Shown here: positions 1-11,640 of the stretch, piece after piece
Layout: each line of letters begins with the position of its first letter
How positions within the stretch are numbered: position 1 is the stretch's first letter
Origin: Porodaedalea pini
Taxonomy: Eukaryota > Basidiomycota > Agaricomycetes > Hymenochaetales > Hymenochaetaceae
Assembly (NCBI GenBank): GCA_002794775.1
Contig: NBAY01000002.1
Coordinates: 1,302,001-1,366,000, forward strand
Length of the DNA stretch: 64,000 nucleotides
Direction: 5' to 3'
Translations under genes and position numbers: made by a program
Notes under the pieces: generated by a model
The model's database searches: none
What the model saw: only the letters and a program-made list of their open reading frames with translations
What the model was told of the DNA's origin: nothing

Positions 1-929
1 ATATTGTGAAGACAGACAGCGCGCCGTTAGGCTCGTTCGGACTCGCGAGAAAGTCGGGCTGTGACGTAACACGGCCGTATACCGTTCGTCCTTTGCGCGC
101 GCCATTGGCATCTCTTATACGGAATGCGGCTGCTTGCTTCTCGCGTCTATCTTGCATCTCTTCGTCGGATGACACTTTGACGAGGCGATATGAGGATGCT
201 GATGTTGTTGCGTCTCCACAAATTGAGGGAATTGCAAAGCCAAAGTCGCGTAAAGCGCATTACCGTCTGCCACCAACTGCACCTGGAAGCGCAGTTTCAG
301 CTGTCCAGAATTCTGCGCCATTTTCGAATGAACAGACCTCATCGTCCACTCTCACGTCCTTAACTGCGTCGGCATCCACTTCGTCTGCAGATCCACCATC
401 GAAAGTCAAGAAGTCGGCAAAGAGGCCTCCTTCTAAGCGTGCTTCTGCTGCGTCAACTTCCAAGCGCAGTAAGGACCGTGGCGCACCTGCAGTACAGGCT
501 GCCCAGCCATCATCCGAGCCTCCGGCCTTTCATCCCTCACCAGCGGCATCGATTGACTCGCTACCGTCATTATCTTATTCGTCAGGGAGCTCTTCCGCCT
601 CGACTTGTTCTCAATCCCCTACCACGTCTTTCGTGACTCTCCCTGATGATGACCTCTTGCCTTCCCTGGACACATACCAGTCTAGCGACGCATCTTTGAC
701 GTTGCCTTCGGCACCGACCCTCTTTGATGACTTTCAGTCGCGGATGTTCCCGTCGAGCGGTATGCCCTTCGACTTTTCGAAGGGTCCGTTGGACTACACG
801 TTTAATCTGGATTTACCCACATACCCTTCTTATTCAGATTCTTTCGACTCAATTTCGCGAGGATTGCAATCTTCTCCTGACTTCGCGCCACCCGCTCTGA
901 CGTTCGATCTGCCTTCTTTCTCGCTTTAA
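1..929 (+). CDS. Ser-rich low-complexity protein, 3' part
   Basis: An open frame runs in from the left edge of the window and stops at 927-929. The visible product is about 300 residues, very rich in Ser, Thr, Pro and Ala. It has a basic Lys/Arg/Ser patch near residues 130-160 (VKKSAKRPPSKR), then an acidic and aromatic tail with repeated Phe/Tyr-Asp-Leu-Pro turns (PSLDTY, FDDF, NLDLPTYPSY). Such a composition suits a disordered regulatory or activation region, but I recognise no domain and do not assign a function. No ATG with convincing context is visible at the left, so the gene probably starts outside the window; introns within the first 250 bases are possible. Codon use is biased to C/T third positions as in the conserved genes here, which supports coding. 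Confidence 0.5.
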   Translation, partial: IVKTDSAPLGSFGLARKSGCDVTRPYTVRPLRAPLASLIRNAAACFSRLSCISSSDDTLTRRYEDADVVASPQIEGIAKPKSRKAHYRLPPTAPGSAVSAVQNSAPFSNEQTSSSTLTSLTASASTSSADPPSKVKKSAKRPPSKRASAASTSKRSKDRGAPAVQAAQPSSEPPAFHPSPAASIDSLPSLSYSSGSSSASTCSQSPTTSFVTLPDDDLLPSLDTYQSSDASLTLPSAPTLFDDFQSRMFPSSGMPFDFSKGPLDYTFNLDLPTYPSYSDSFDSISRGLQSSPDFAPPALTFDLPSFSL

Positions 930-3900
930 TTTCTTCGATTTGTTTTGCTTTTGGATCTAATTTTCATCTTGTGTTCGCGTTGTTCTGCTCGTTCTTCTCT
1001 TTATACCGTTCTTCGTTGTCTTGCGTCTTTTATTATCTTGTTTTGTGGAATCAAATCAATGTATCTGTATCATCTGCATAATCGGGAAGTAACATCAGCG
1101 GCAGTACTTGCGTCCTCTTCATCGGATGTTGTGTGCTTGTTTGAGGTTGTCTTGATGATTAGATACGAAACGACTTCTCACCACTCAAAAAATTGGCATC
1201 CAGCCGATGACGTGTCATTTTTTCATGGCCCAAAAGAGCTACGTTAAGATCATAAAAATGTGTCCTCCATCATCAAAAGATGAGAGTCAAGCAACAACAG
1301 CAACAATAGAAGGGCTAGAAAGGCTGAATATCTTACACTTACCACACAACGAGTTGTCGACAGATAAGCGTGCTCATCCGCGACCCGCCAAGAACCTGTG
1401 CATTCAGGCTCAAAGATACAAACTTAAGTTCTATACAAGAACTTCAGCAAATTCGTAGACAGACATAAGGACAGACGCCTACATTGTGGTCAACCTTGAG
1501 CATCGTCGGGCGACGAGGCTGGGACGACCGTAGCACGCCTTCTCGCATGAAAATTGTCTTTACCAGAAAAAACCCTACCAAATCAGTGAAGCCCTTCATT
1601 TTTCAGCCAGTGGGGTCAAATTGCGACCATGGCAGTTCTCAGCAAAGCCGTGCTCGAAGACGAAGGCGCCAGCCACTGCATCGTCAAGGAGGTAAATGAG
1701 AAAGAAGCGAAGTGGCTACGGTCGGAGTTTGTCGGATGAAACTTCCTCTTAAGGCTTTAAATCACGTGACTTGCATGAACCTATGGCCTTAAGCTTCCTG
1801 AGTTCCTCATCTCATGATCACATTCTCAGTGCTAAAAACATGTACGCGGTTGTTAGTCGAGGCTCTTGCCGCAGACTTGAATCTACCAACGGCTCGGACG
1901 CCGCCCGATCTACATCTGTATGCCGTATAACAGAGCCAGCAGTTCATTTCTCTAATGCGCAACTGACTCTTTGGTTCTCGCGGGTACAAGTCGCAGTCCA
2001 TGAATGCGAATACTGACTAGAGGCAGCTGTTCGCGGAGACACACGAAACCTTCTTCAGCCATGTGTACCATGTCGAGCTCACGAACGTATTCCACCTTTT
2101 ACTCGCTAAGCACCTCAAACCCAACTCGGAGCGTACATTTTCATGTGCGTGGTTCAAACCATCATTCTGAAGAACGAGCCGTTTGTCTCCCATTCATAAA
2201 TGAGGTGTCTGTTTATACTGCTTGTAAAGGGCTTGTAAATTCTTATAAACCATATTTGTTTCTAAAGATCATTGCGTTTAGACGCATGGGCTTGAAAGAC
2301 TGGAAACGAGCTCGGATGTCGACAAGGAGTATGTCGTGGGTTGCCTCAAGCATGTTATCTCACTCTATTGTATTGGGATACAGACCCAACCACGTTTGCC
2401 TCCGTGGAAGGATAAACGAATTCAAATGGAAACCTAAAGACGACTCGTTCGAAAGACGCCCCAAAAACCCGTGGCAGAAGCCCCTGGTAGTATCTGCGCA
2501 ACTTCGGACAGATCATCTCATATGCGCCACACATCTGGCAAGCTCACTTCGGATGCAGTCGATGTATCTCCTCATCACTGGAGGTACAGCTTGACGTATT
2601 CGGTCGGAGTAGGTTAAGCGATCATTAGCACATCGTTCAACTATCCTGAACAGCTATATTTTGCTGAGTTCTTGCGTCGTTTCGACCAACTATCTCCCGC
2701 AAAGCATGGTATAAGTATGATACTGGACTCGGTCATTTTGTCTTCCATCGAACAGGTAGTGAAAGACCCGTTGCATCCAAAGCATAGGACATACAAAAAG
2801 AAAAGTCAGAATCACCCTTCGAGCTAGCTCCTTCGCTCCTTGTCGTCTACGACATCAACGCAGGAGACTGGGCATCAGTTCCAGGATTCAACTACTCAGC
2901 AGCATCGACAATTTAACACTATACATGCGACTGTCGTGGACAAATTCACCAATGAGGGCTGGGCCTGCAGGGATAGAGAAGGCGACAAGAGACACTTACT
3001 GGGCTGTATTTGCTTTCCTCTGGTCCTGAAGGGCACGTGAAACGACCTGACATCTTCGTATCTACCACAATATTAATGTATCTCGTGGTAGCCGGAACAA
3101 GTGCAGGTATATCTCTGTCTTCAGCTAACTTTCCTCGCGTAGGTTATGGTGAGCGCGTAATGCGGGATTTTTGCATCGCGTTATCAGACCAGGAAATATC
3201 TTACTCATGAAAACGGACAAGCGAACTCATTGATTAGAGCCTCCACATACCTCGAGGCCGAAGTCCAAGCTTCGCAAAAGAAGAACAGTGTGCGCCTTTC
3301 CTGCTGCTCTCTGTTTTGCTGAACTTTATTTCACGGAACCTGCCAGTCTTGTCTTGTCTACTATTGATTAATCAATAACATAGATATGACGTGGAGCATT
3401 TTCTATGCGTTATGACTTACACGCTCGTGCGTTTCTTTCCGTCGAATTCGCTACATTTCTGCGTGAACACGATGAAGCGCTTATTAGTCATGGTGGCTTC
3501 AAGTCCTATACAGAAACATGAAAACTATGCATTTGGTACAAGCACCATATTCCCAGTATACATTGCTATTTTCGCAGACGCCTGCGCGCAACCTTTCGCG
3601 ACATTCTGCGGGATTCTTCCGAGCCTTTCATCTCCCCGCCCGACTCTGCAGCGAGGATTGCATTCACGGTCTGACCACACGGGAAAACGGAGGGAAGACA
3701 ATTTGCAATCTTACTAGTGACGCGCTAGCATTTCAGGTGATCTCTCGACGGGATGACTATTAGGAAGCTGTCTCTAACATTACTGACAAGTAATTGCCGA
3801 GGCAAGAGAATTGAACCTGGACTCTGAACCAAAGAACACGACATAGTCTGTTGAATTGACGGCGGGACGCCGTCAATGTTGAAGAAATTCACCCCTCCAT

Positions 3901-4184
3901 ATCGGGAGAAGCGGACATGGACTTCCTAGGTGTGCTTCCCAACAATCGTCATTAAGGACCTATGGCGAGACAGAACAATGTATCGACAAGCTTGAGAGAT
4001 TTCTTCAAAGCGGATTATGCGCAATCTTATAAATTTGTTTTAGACCGAAGACTAGGACAATATTAATGGCTGTATCCAAGTTAATGGAAAGCAAGTCTGT
4101 TGCTGTATGGCGATATTTTTAGTGTAGTATGTATACTATACGTAGAAACCACATCCCGCCTGCTCCACATAACATACATATATC
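930..4184. other. Intergenic or relic DNA without a recognised gene
   Basis: Only short, overlapping frames occur. The longest (2,004-2,594 on the plus strand) has no recognisable motif and no coherent continuation across splice sites. A frame around 2,030-2,170 reads like protein (short runs such as HVYHVELTNVFHLLL) and then meets stops, so a decayed gene is possible. At 3,855-3,877 there is a perfect 10-bp inverted repeat with a 3-nt loop (ATTGACGGCG / CGCCGTCAAT). Confidence 0.4.
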
Positions 4185-6058
4185 TCATTCAGAACACAGA
4201 CAGCAGTCCTCATAGCATGCCTCGTCGACCGTTTCTCCTATGCGCTCCAACCAGTGTCGGAAGGTTACCGCATCTTCCGTTGCGCTACTATCAAGTTCTT
4301 CTTGAGCCTCCTTCGGCGCCTTTTGAAACAAAATTTTCGCACTCGATGCCTCCTTTTTTTGCCAGATCATACGCAACAGAAAAATAGGCATAACATATAG
4401 ATCTGCACCGGATATGAAGGAAATTCTCGTCGGCACCGGCACTGCGAAATATTTCCATCCAGTCACGCATGATGAAGATTTCCTTAGCTTCCATGTTACT
4501 ATTCCAAGATCCTCTTCTCCATTCAAAGAGGATAACTTGTTCTGCATTTTCCTGCCTGTAGCCAAGAGTATGCCAGATGAGGACGTAAAGGAAGGATTCG
4601 AGTTCATGTCGGAAGCGATGCGCATCCGCCTTCGAAACGTCGAGGGCCTCATGGGCCATGAAAAAAGAGGTGCCGGAACGCACGCGGGTAGGTTTGGGGT
4701 GACTTCCACGGACGCGAGATCAAAGTCCAGGAGAACGCCGTTATATTCTTCATTGTCGGCGATGTAAAAACCGAGGTCGTTGATACTGATATCGATAAAT
4801 AAAACCACCCTTCGAGTAAAGTTTATGCGCACCTATTTGAAGTCAGCCAGTTACAGATAGCGATTCCTGGAGCACTCACAACGTTGATATTGCATGAAAA
4901 CGTTCCGAAAGTTACCGTGCCTTCAGTCTTAGAGATAGAATTGCCTAGAAGTAGGACTCCCTTTTTCTCGTATTCTTGCGATTTTCGGGAGCATATCTCC
5001 CGCAGCTGCTCTGAAGGAAAGTCGTCGCCACCAGTAGCTTGTTTACACACCTGAACCAAACGATTTGACTCAATCTTCCTCGCCTCCGCAATGAAAATAT
5101 GACCTTGATCGCGCAATGATAATGAAACTCCAGTCGGCCGATCATGTCCACGCGAAGTCGATGATCTAGATGTCTTGGTCGGCCGATTGTTCTCCATGTC
5201 ACCCTGTTCGGCAAGGCTGTCAAACGGCCTCTTCCCCCTCTCTTTGTCCTCGTTGTATCTTTCTTCCTTGAACTCGGAGCGAAGCAGAACATGCCACCAG
5301 AGAGGCTTACCGTGTGTAATTTTGACGCCGGCGAGGTCTCCCTGATAAACACATATACCTTGTTTGTCAAATGATGCACATTCATGATCGTTCTGCGAGA
5401 CCAGGAGTATATCTGGCTTGCCGGCCGCAAAGTGAGACATGAGGATCTTATCCCCACAAAGGATTAGCTTTATCCTGTTCGCCTGAGGACCGGACACCCC
5501 AATGACTCGCCGGACTGCGTAGTTTCCCATTTTTATAGATGGGCCGTAAATATTCGGTTCATTCTCTTCCTTCGTTTCAAAGAGTCTATCAAGCCCAACC
5601 TCCTGGTCTATAAAATCCGCGCTGTTCTTGATATTCCAGACGGCCAATGTAGCCAGCTCTGTGTCATCAATCTTGAATGGTAACTCGGCCATTTCTATGA
5701 ATATTCTCCTGTAGTTCTTGAATAATATGACACTGTGTCCTAAAGTGTTTGTCGAACTCGGAGCAGTGTTTTGCAGACGAAGGAGCTGCCTCTGGGGGTG
5801 CTATGATTAGTTCTGACATCTGGAAAATAGCTCATTAGTTATCGAGTCTGAGGCGCTGACGAAGGACAATGTTCGAGACGTACTTGACACTGCAAGGCGC
5901 GGCTGTTCGATGATATGTGGGAGGAAAGAGGGGGAAAGATTTTGAACGCCGTGTGGCCAGTGGCTCTGTGTCAGTTCAAATAGAGCTCAGTCATGCTTAC
6001 AAAACTGCCACCGCCGTGTCGATGAGCAGCGCCTCTAGGAAGTATCCGATACTTTCAT
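4185..6058 (-). pseudogene. FunK1 fungal-type protein kinase, broken copy 1
   Basis: This is a paralogue of the intact FunK1 gene at 12,229-14,732. It keeps the N-terminal region (frame 4,823-5,692, with EPNIYGPSIKMGN and the basic Ser-rich linker) and the C-terminal kinase part (VLLDFDLASVE, FRHELESFLYVLIWHTLG). Three lesions are visible. The first exon (ATG at 6,056-6,058) loses one T after VSDT and stops at once. About 210 residues covering the start of the kinase N-lobe are deleted near 5,100. A 2-nt deletion near 4,785-4,806 destroys the HRD catalytic loop, which now reads YRY and shifts frame into the DFD motif. The last 25 or so residues (ending EDCCLC) lie in yet another frame. It cannot encode an active kinase. 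Upstream flank and first-exon region align closely with those of copy 3, so it is a tandem duplicate. Confidence 0.85.
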
Positions 6059-6893
6059 GGAGTGTGATAGGTGGTGTTTGGCTACATGTGCATATTGATG
6101 CAACTCTTGTATAGCAATCATCCACGAAAAAACATTCTCAGTTTGGACTTCTTCAACGGGCTTTGAATTTTGAGAATCATCCTAAAAAGGAAGGGAAGAT
6201 CTTCCGCAGATCACAATCCGCTGCGTTTGCAATCATTAATATTATGGTGCAATCCGAGCTTCCGGAACTATCTGAAAATGCAGGCGAAAAAACTCTCCCG
6301 GGCCTTGCTCACTTCATCTAGAGACTGCTGATATCAGTGAAACCAAGGCCACAGAATTTAATAAACAGCGGACAGTCAGAAGTAGCCTTGACGAGAGCGA
6401 AATGATTCGGATGCTCCGGACTTCATCCTAGTCGAAAAAACACGACAAATTAAAGCCTTGAGCACCGAGGAAGAAAAGTGATCTGAACTCCAGTTTCTCG
6501 TCAAAAGCTGACAGGGGCATAGATTAGATGTGACTAAACAATACGAATGAACCACGGGCGAATAGCATCAACTTAGTGAGTAAGCTAAGGCAATTACAGT
6601 ACTACAGTATCCAATCTAGATCTTTTAACGAGCGAGATGCACCTGAAAAAAAAAAAACGAAGGGCCAGCGGAGGGTCAAATGCTCTCGGAAGTCCCAGAT
6701 GCTATGGTGACTGGGCGGGTTTGTTGAGTTCTCCACGACAACATGTCCTCGAAGTGAAGAAGAAAGTAAAGTGTGGCCAATCCGATGTGAAACAGTCTAC
6801 AGGTATAATTAGAAGATTGAAATTAAAAAAAGAGGACCCAATGCTTGTGCATTATTGCACCGCACTGCAGGTGAATATTATACTTGTCTATGA
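6059..6893. other. FunK1 intergenic module with a plus-strand gene relic
   Basis: No intact gene. The stretch 6,330-6,500 resembles 11,440-11,600 and 17,940-18,080. On the plus strand all three keep pieces of one lost reading frame (LTRAK, then D-A-L/P-D-x-I-L-V-x-K, then KALxTKE), here interrupted by stops. An A-run (6,646-6,658) and otherwise featureless DNA fill the rest. Confidence 0.5.
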
Positions 6894-9223
6894 TCATACA
6901 CAACAGTCTTTATTGCAAGGCTCGCTATCCTTCGGCTCCCAGGAGTGTGTTAACCGGCGCCGGAATGTAACCACCGTATAGTCCGTTTCGCCTCTAGGAT
7001 GCCCCGTGTCTGGGTCCACGTAAATGTCGTCCCTCTGTGATATCTCCCTGTCATTCAGATATTGCTCTACCTTGTAGAAGTAATTGCACAACGATCCGCA
7101 TCGAATACGTAGATAATCTTTGTTGGGGTCGGAATATGGGAATATTTGAATCCACTTCTTCAAGATGAAACTATCCTTAGCATTCATAATGCTATTCCAA
7201 GATCCTTTTCTCCATTCGCGCAAGATATCTGGCTCTGGAAACTTTTTCAGTCCGTAGCCAAGGGCATGCCAAATGGCGACATAAAGGAAAGACTCGAGCT
7301 CGTGACGGAAGCGGTGAGTATACGCCTTCGAAAGGTCGAGGACCTCGCGGGCCATGAAAGGAGCAGTGCCGGAGCGCACACGGGTAGAGACATGGGTAGG
7401 CTCCATAGACGCGAGATCAAAGTCGAGAAGAACGCCGACATATTCTCCATTGTCGTCGATATAAAAACCCAGGTTATTGATACTGATGTCACGATGAAGA
7501 ATACCGCCCTTCGAGTAAAGCTTATGCGCACCTATCTGAAGTTAGTCAATTACAAGTCGCATTTTATAGTGTACTCACAACGTAGACATTGCATTAAAAC
7601 CTTCCAGAAAATTTCCGGGTCGTCAATTTCGGAAATCGAATTGTATTTCCTCTCAAGGAGAAGCCGAAGCTCCTTCTTCTCGCATTTTTGCGACTTCAGA
7701 GAACATTTATCCCGCAGTTGTTCTGAAGGAGAGTCATCGGCAACAACAGCTTGTCCAAAGACCTGAACGACATGCTTCGACTCAATCTTTCTCGCTTCCG
7801 CAATGAAGATATGCTCCGAAATGCGATTTGTCACTTGCCAAGAAGACTTTACGACAAGCTTTAAATTTTCGCTGGTGTTACCTGGCACGTCGATGTCGTG
7901 TACGGCAGTTCCGCGACCCAGGAGAGAGTAATTGGTATGTACGCGCTCTTTGCAGTGAATATCCGTGTTATCGGCTAGTTGGAACGGCGCCCCATCCTCA
8001 CGGACAGGAACTAGTTCGCAGTGCATTGTAGCCGTCTTACCGGATTTCGTATCAATGTATTAACGTAGCCCGTAACAGGGTTGAGCCCAAAGCCTACTCG
8101 ACCAACTTCTCTCTTGACATAGAGCATGAAAAGGACTGCGAGAGGAGTAAAATCCCCAAGGTAGTCAATCCCATCGGACATGACGACACACGACTGGTGA
8201 TAGTAGCGTAGGTATACTTTTCTATCCTTGACGAGAAGCCCGAGGGCGTAGATCCGATCGCCGTTTGCGCTCAGCATCTCTGCTGCATAGCTGGCAAGCT
8301 GAGTCTCAGGATCTCTAGGCTCCCTCGACACGGAAGAGGCCGTGCGAGAGCTCGAAATGACCTTCCTCTCTCGTCCAGAGCCAGTGCTCCTTATTAGCCT
8401 CCCTCGTTTGCTACCTGTGCGCGATGACGTTGATGCTCCTGCTCTAGTCGGACGCTCACTACGCGAAGCCGACGATCTAGACGCCTTGGCTGGGCCGGGT
8501 TTCTCCACATCGTCCTGCTCGGTGAGGCTATCCAGAGGCCTCTTCTGTCCGCTTTTGCTCTCCTTTGAGCTCTCTTTCTTGAACTCGAGGCAAAGCAGAA
8601 CATGCCACCAGAAAAGGTTATCGTGTGTGATCTCGACACCTGGTGACTCGCTCTCACAAGCGCCTTTCCCTTTTACATCGGGGGGAGCAGGATCTTCACC
8701 GTCGTACTGCGGGACCAGGAGCACATCTGGTTTACGTTCTGCGAAATGAAACTTCAGAACCTTGTCCCCACAAAAAAGTAGCTTGATCTTGTTTGCCTGG
8801 GGACCGTACGCTTCGATGGCGCGCTGGACGACGTTGTTTCCCATTTTTACAAACGGGGAGTACATATGTTGCTCGTATTTATCCCTCGTGGTGAGTACTT
8901 TCTCAATTTCGAGCTTTCCGGCCAGAAACTCCTCGCTTTTGTCGATATCCCAACTGGCAAACATCGCCTTCATCGCATGTACTCTGCGTCTTTGACCTCG
9001 AACAAGGTTTTTCTTCGAGGCTTATACCCTCGTTCTTGAGCAGGTCAACGTCGCGCTTCAAGTCATTGTCTATGCTAAGCCTCGTATACGTCGCCGACGA
9101 GGCAACCGCCTTCGAAGGTGTACTATGGATTGTTCTGACGCCTTGAAAACCCAGCATTAGGTACAGAGAACGCAACCCAAACGAAGAACGATAGATGGGT
9201 GCATACTTGACATGGTGGAACAC
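6894..9223 (-). pseudogene. FunK1 fungal-type protein kinase, frameshifted copy 2
   Basis: This paralogue keeps almost the full FunK1 layout. There is an N-terminal region (NNVVQRAIEAYGPQANKIKLL), a Ser/Arg-rich linker, a middle region with YLRYYHQS, a kinase N-lobe, then HRDISINN (about 7,470-7,490), LLDFDLAS, the FunK1-type block FRHELESFLYVAIWHALG, and the C-terminal CNKDCCV. The catalytic HRD and D-F-D residues are intact. However, frame is lost around 8,966-9,010, where three segments homologous to copy 3 lie in three different frames. It is lost again near 8,041-8,065, where homology jumps frame between GYVN and KSGKTATMHCELV. No GT-AG pair that I can see repairs either site. It is therefore probably a pseudogene, though sequencing errors or unusual introns could mimic this. 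The 5' end is unclear because the first exon seen in copy 3 is not recognisable here. Confidence 0.7.
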
Positions 9224-9560
9224 TGGTTTCTCGATGAAATGGGGGTAGAAAGTGAGTGAGAGGTTGCGGTCAGCCGCTTTAGGTCATGCGCGGCTCGACA
9301 ATTGTATGGAACAGCCACAGCCACCTGACGAGTCGCAAGACAGTTGGACCTTTTTTGACGACAGACACGATGTTCGACGGCTACGTATCCACTGGCGTTT
9401 GCTAGGCAATAGCCCTTCTCAATTCTATGCACGGCAGGAAAATCCGGGGTTTTCCGTGAGGGAGGAGTATATCACAGAGTGTTTAGTGGGGCTCATATAA
9501 TTTCGGCCGAAAAAGCTGTATATGGACAATGGAACTAATTATAGTCATAAGCGAGAGGAT

Positions 9561-9695
9561 GGAGTGTGAAAAGATCTGGAACCTAATAACACGTGATTTG
9601 TAATTTCCATAAATAGTAGTCACATGATCTTATTGTGTTAGTCACATGATCTTATTGTGTCATGTGCACTTAGGTTCCAAATCTTTTCACACTCC
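9561..9695. mobile_element. 135-bp MITE nested in the left arm of the 1.4-kb transposon
   Basis: Terminal inverted repeats of about 26 bp begin GGAGTGTGAAAAGATCTGG; the right copy differs at one base. It interrupts the left inverted repeat of the host element. The right arm lacks it and shows the empty site (GCGAGAGAATGGTATGACG against GCGAGAGGAT / ATTCTATGACG here), which identifies a 2-bp AT target duplication. Inside are two tandem copies of a 22-bp unit (GTCACATGATCTTATTGTGT). Confidence 0.8.
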
Positions 9696-10535
9696 ATTCT
9701 ATGACGTACCAACGTAACAAAAAATCAAGTTTCCCCCGGAGGAAGATGCACGTGCTCATTAAATCCCAAATTCAGTAACATATGCCTTATTTAGACATTA
9801 AGAAAGTCATGTGATGTATTTTTATCCGGGGTACTTTCATATTTTTGTTGCTCTGTAAATGTTAGCCCCGGATTGGAGCCATGTAAATGGCATGTTAGAT
9901 TACAAATCTGTTTTTATGTCATGTGATAATATTTTTTTCTGACAGGCCCCGGAGGAACCAAAGTCCCCCGGAGTCTCGATCACGTGACAATCATTTGAGA
10001 GCGGTGACCACCGCATTTCAGCACCTCAAAAAGTTGTAAAATACATATCTCATTCAATTCTTCATGGAATCTCTTCAAATAAATTGCTAAATTCATAATC
10101 TGATATATATAAAATAATTCTGAGCTTTAAATGTGAAGTAACCATGTGTAGTGTCCACATTGAAAATAATAGGTGTATTGTCAGGCAGAATCCTTCCCTA
10201 GCTTTCCTGAGCTCAAATTTGAAGATAAAGATATGAAACATATTGGAGAATTGTCTTTATGGGTTATCAGGATTTTAGAACTACTTGGGACATCTTAGAA
10301 AAATTTGTGGAGGCAGTCTGTCTCAAATAAGATAGACCCTCTTTCACTTGTCAGACTAATTGCATACACTCTTTTTACTGAATAGGTTCTTATATGCATA
10401 GTAAATGATTCAAGTAAATTTTTGAAAATTTAATGACTCAATTCCATAGAGAATTGAACAAGTTAGTGATTTTTGAAGCTGAAAAAAAGGTATTTTATGC
10501 ATGACAAATCCATTTTCTGGGGTTAACATTGTCTA

Positions 10536-10672
10536 TTCTCCGGGGGTGTTTTACTCTCCGGGGGTGTTTTGCTCTCCGGGGGGTGTTTTTGCTCTCCGGG
10601 GGTATGTCACATGCTCCGGGGAATTTTTTCTTGTCTCCGGTGGTTAAATAAACTCTCCGGGGGGCAACTTGA
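10536..10672 (+). repeat. CTCCGGGGG-box tandem repeat
   Basis: Five or more imperfect units of about 18-22 bp, each CTCCGGGGG followed by TGTTTT or a similar T-rich spacer, stand in an AT-rich background inside the 1.4-kb element. Reverse-complement boxes (CCCCCGGAG) occur in its left half, at about 9,734 and 9,969. They could be subterminal transposase-binding sites, which many DNA transposons carry; that role is inferred. Confidence 0.6.
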
Positions 10673-10832
10673 TTTTTTGTTACGTTGGTACGTCATACCA
10701 TTCTCTCGCTTATGACTATAATTAGTTTCATTGTCCATATACAGCTTTTTCGGCCGAAATATATGAGCCCCACTAAACACTCTGTGATATACTCCTCCCT
10801 CACGGAAAACCCCGGATTTTCCTGCCGTGATG

Positions 10833-11345
10833 GCGAGGCCTCGATGGCAGCGGCATGAAGGAGTTCACACGATAGTACCGTTGTACCGGGTCGACCCAAC
10901 AGGTTGGCGGACACCTGTGAGCTGCCTTTTTGAGTCGAATTTCCTGCCGAGCGGTTGCAGCGCGTCGGAGTTTGAAATGTGAGTGCGTGCTTGCCCCCTC
11001 AACGAAACTCAGTAAAATATTATTTCTTTTTGCAGCAACCGGGGTGATCGACGTTCGGTACACCATCGGTCTGTACCATCGACGTCTCAATTCTCAGTCC
11101 GATTGCAGGTTACTCGGCATCTCCTTCTCAGGGTCTTCAGACAAGCCGGAGCCTGCTGCCATCGAGCAGCTGCCATAGAATTGAGAAGGGCTAATGAGTA
11201 ATGTAGCAATCCCGAATCGTGAACATAGACTTTTCAAGGGACTTCATCGACTTTCTGATTGTCGATCGTGGACGCGATCCGAAAAGGGAAGTAAAGTTTC
11301 TCACACGAATCGCACTGACTGTGTCTCAACCTCTGAGCTACAACG
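10833..11345. other. Unassigned DNA between transposon and gene relic
   Basis: No gene recognised. Short frames on both strands lack motifs and splice continuity. Confidence 0.3.
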
Positions 11346-11640
11346 ATGGCACGATCCGAGCTTGCGCACTTTCTAGAGATACAGGAAGACAACTCTCCCC
11401 AGATCATAAACACGTCGTCTGGAAGCTCTGCCAGTACCACTGGGTCCACAGCAAGAGCGCAAAACCTGACGAGAGCATGATCTAAAACGTACTGATGCTC
11501 TGGACTCCATCCTAGTTGACAAATACATTGTCAAAGCGTTGAACACCAAAGAGAAATATGTCTTAAATTCTTTATCTAGCCGAAAGCCAACATGGATAAA
11601 ATCTAGGTGTGTGAGTAATGAGAATGAACTATGGGTAAGC
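11346..11640 (+). pseudogene. Plus-strand gene relic repeated beside FunK1 copies
   Basis: A plus-strand frame from the ATG at 11,346 (MARSELAHFLEIQEDN) runs to NLTRA, then a small disruption, then DALDSILVDKYIVKALNTKE and about 20 more residues. Fragments of the same protein, with stops, occur at about 6,380-6,480 and 17,985-18,080. Each lies just downstream of the C-terminal end of a minus-strand FunK1 copy. I do not recognise the protein. Its conserved position means it was duplicated together with FunK1. It may be the tail of a former neighbour gene. Confidence 0.5.

Larger units (their letters stand above)
9430..10829. mobile_element. 1.4-kb non-autonomous DNA transposon with long terminal inverted repeats
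   Basis: The ends are inverted repeats starting CACGGCAGGAAAATCCGGGG; the outer roughly 130 bases match, and the match resumes inside (ATGACGTACCAACGTAACAA). The flanks carry the direct repeat ATG (9,427-9,429 and 10,830-10,832), a 3-bp target-site duplication. The interior is AT-rich and non-coding, with scattered CCGGGG boxes. About 90 terminal bases are shared with the hairpin element at 48,023-48,820, so both belong to one family. A 3-bp duplication with ends beginning CAC/CAT suggests the CACTA-like (CMC) superfamily; this is inference because no transposase is present. It lies between FunK1 copies 2 and 3. Confidence 0.85.

Noticed and set aside
2004..2594. 196-codon plus-strand frame.
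   Set aside because: No motif, no splice continuity and no codon bias like the neighbouring genes; the most protein-like part is in another frame with stops.
4185..4832. A 215-codon minus-strand frame as an intact kinase.
   Set aside because: Comparison with copies 2 and 3 shows it mixes frames around the HRD loop, so it is not a functional kinase domain.
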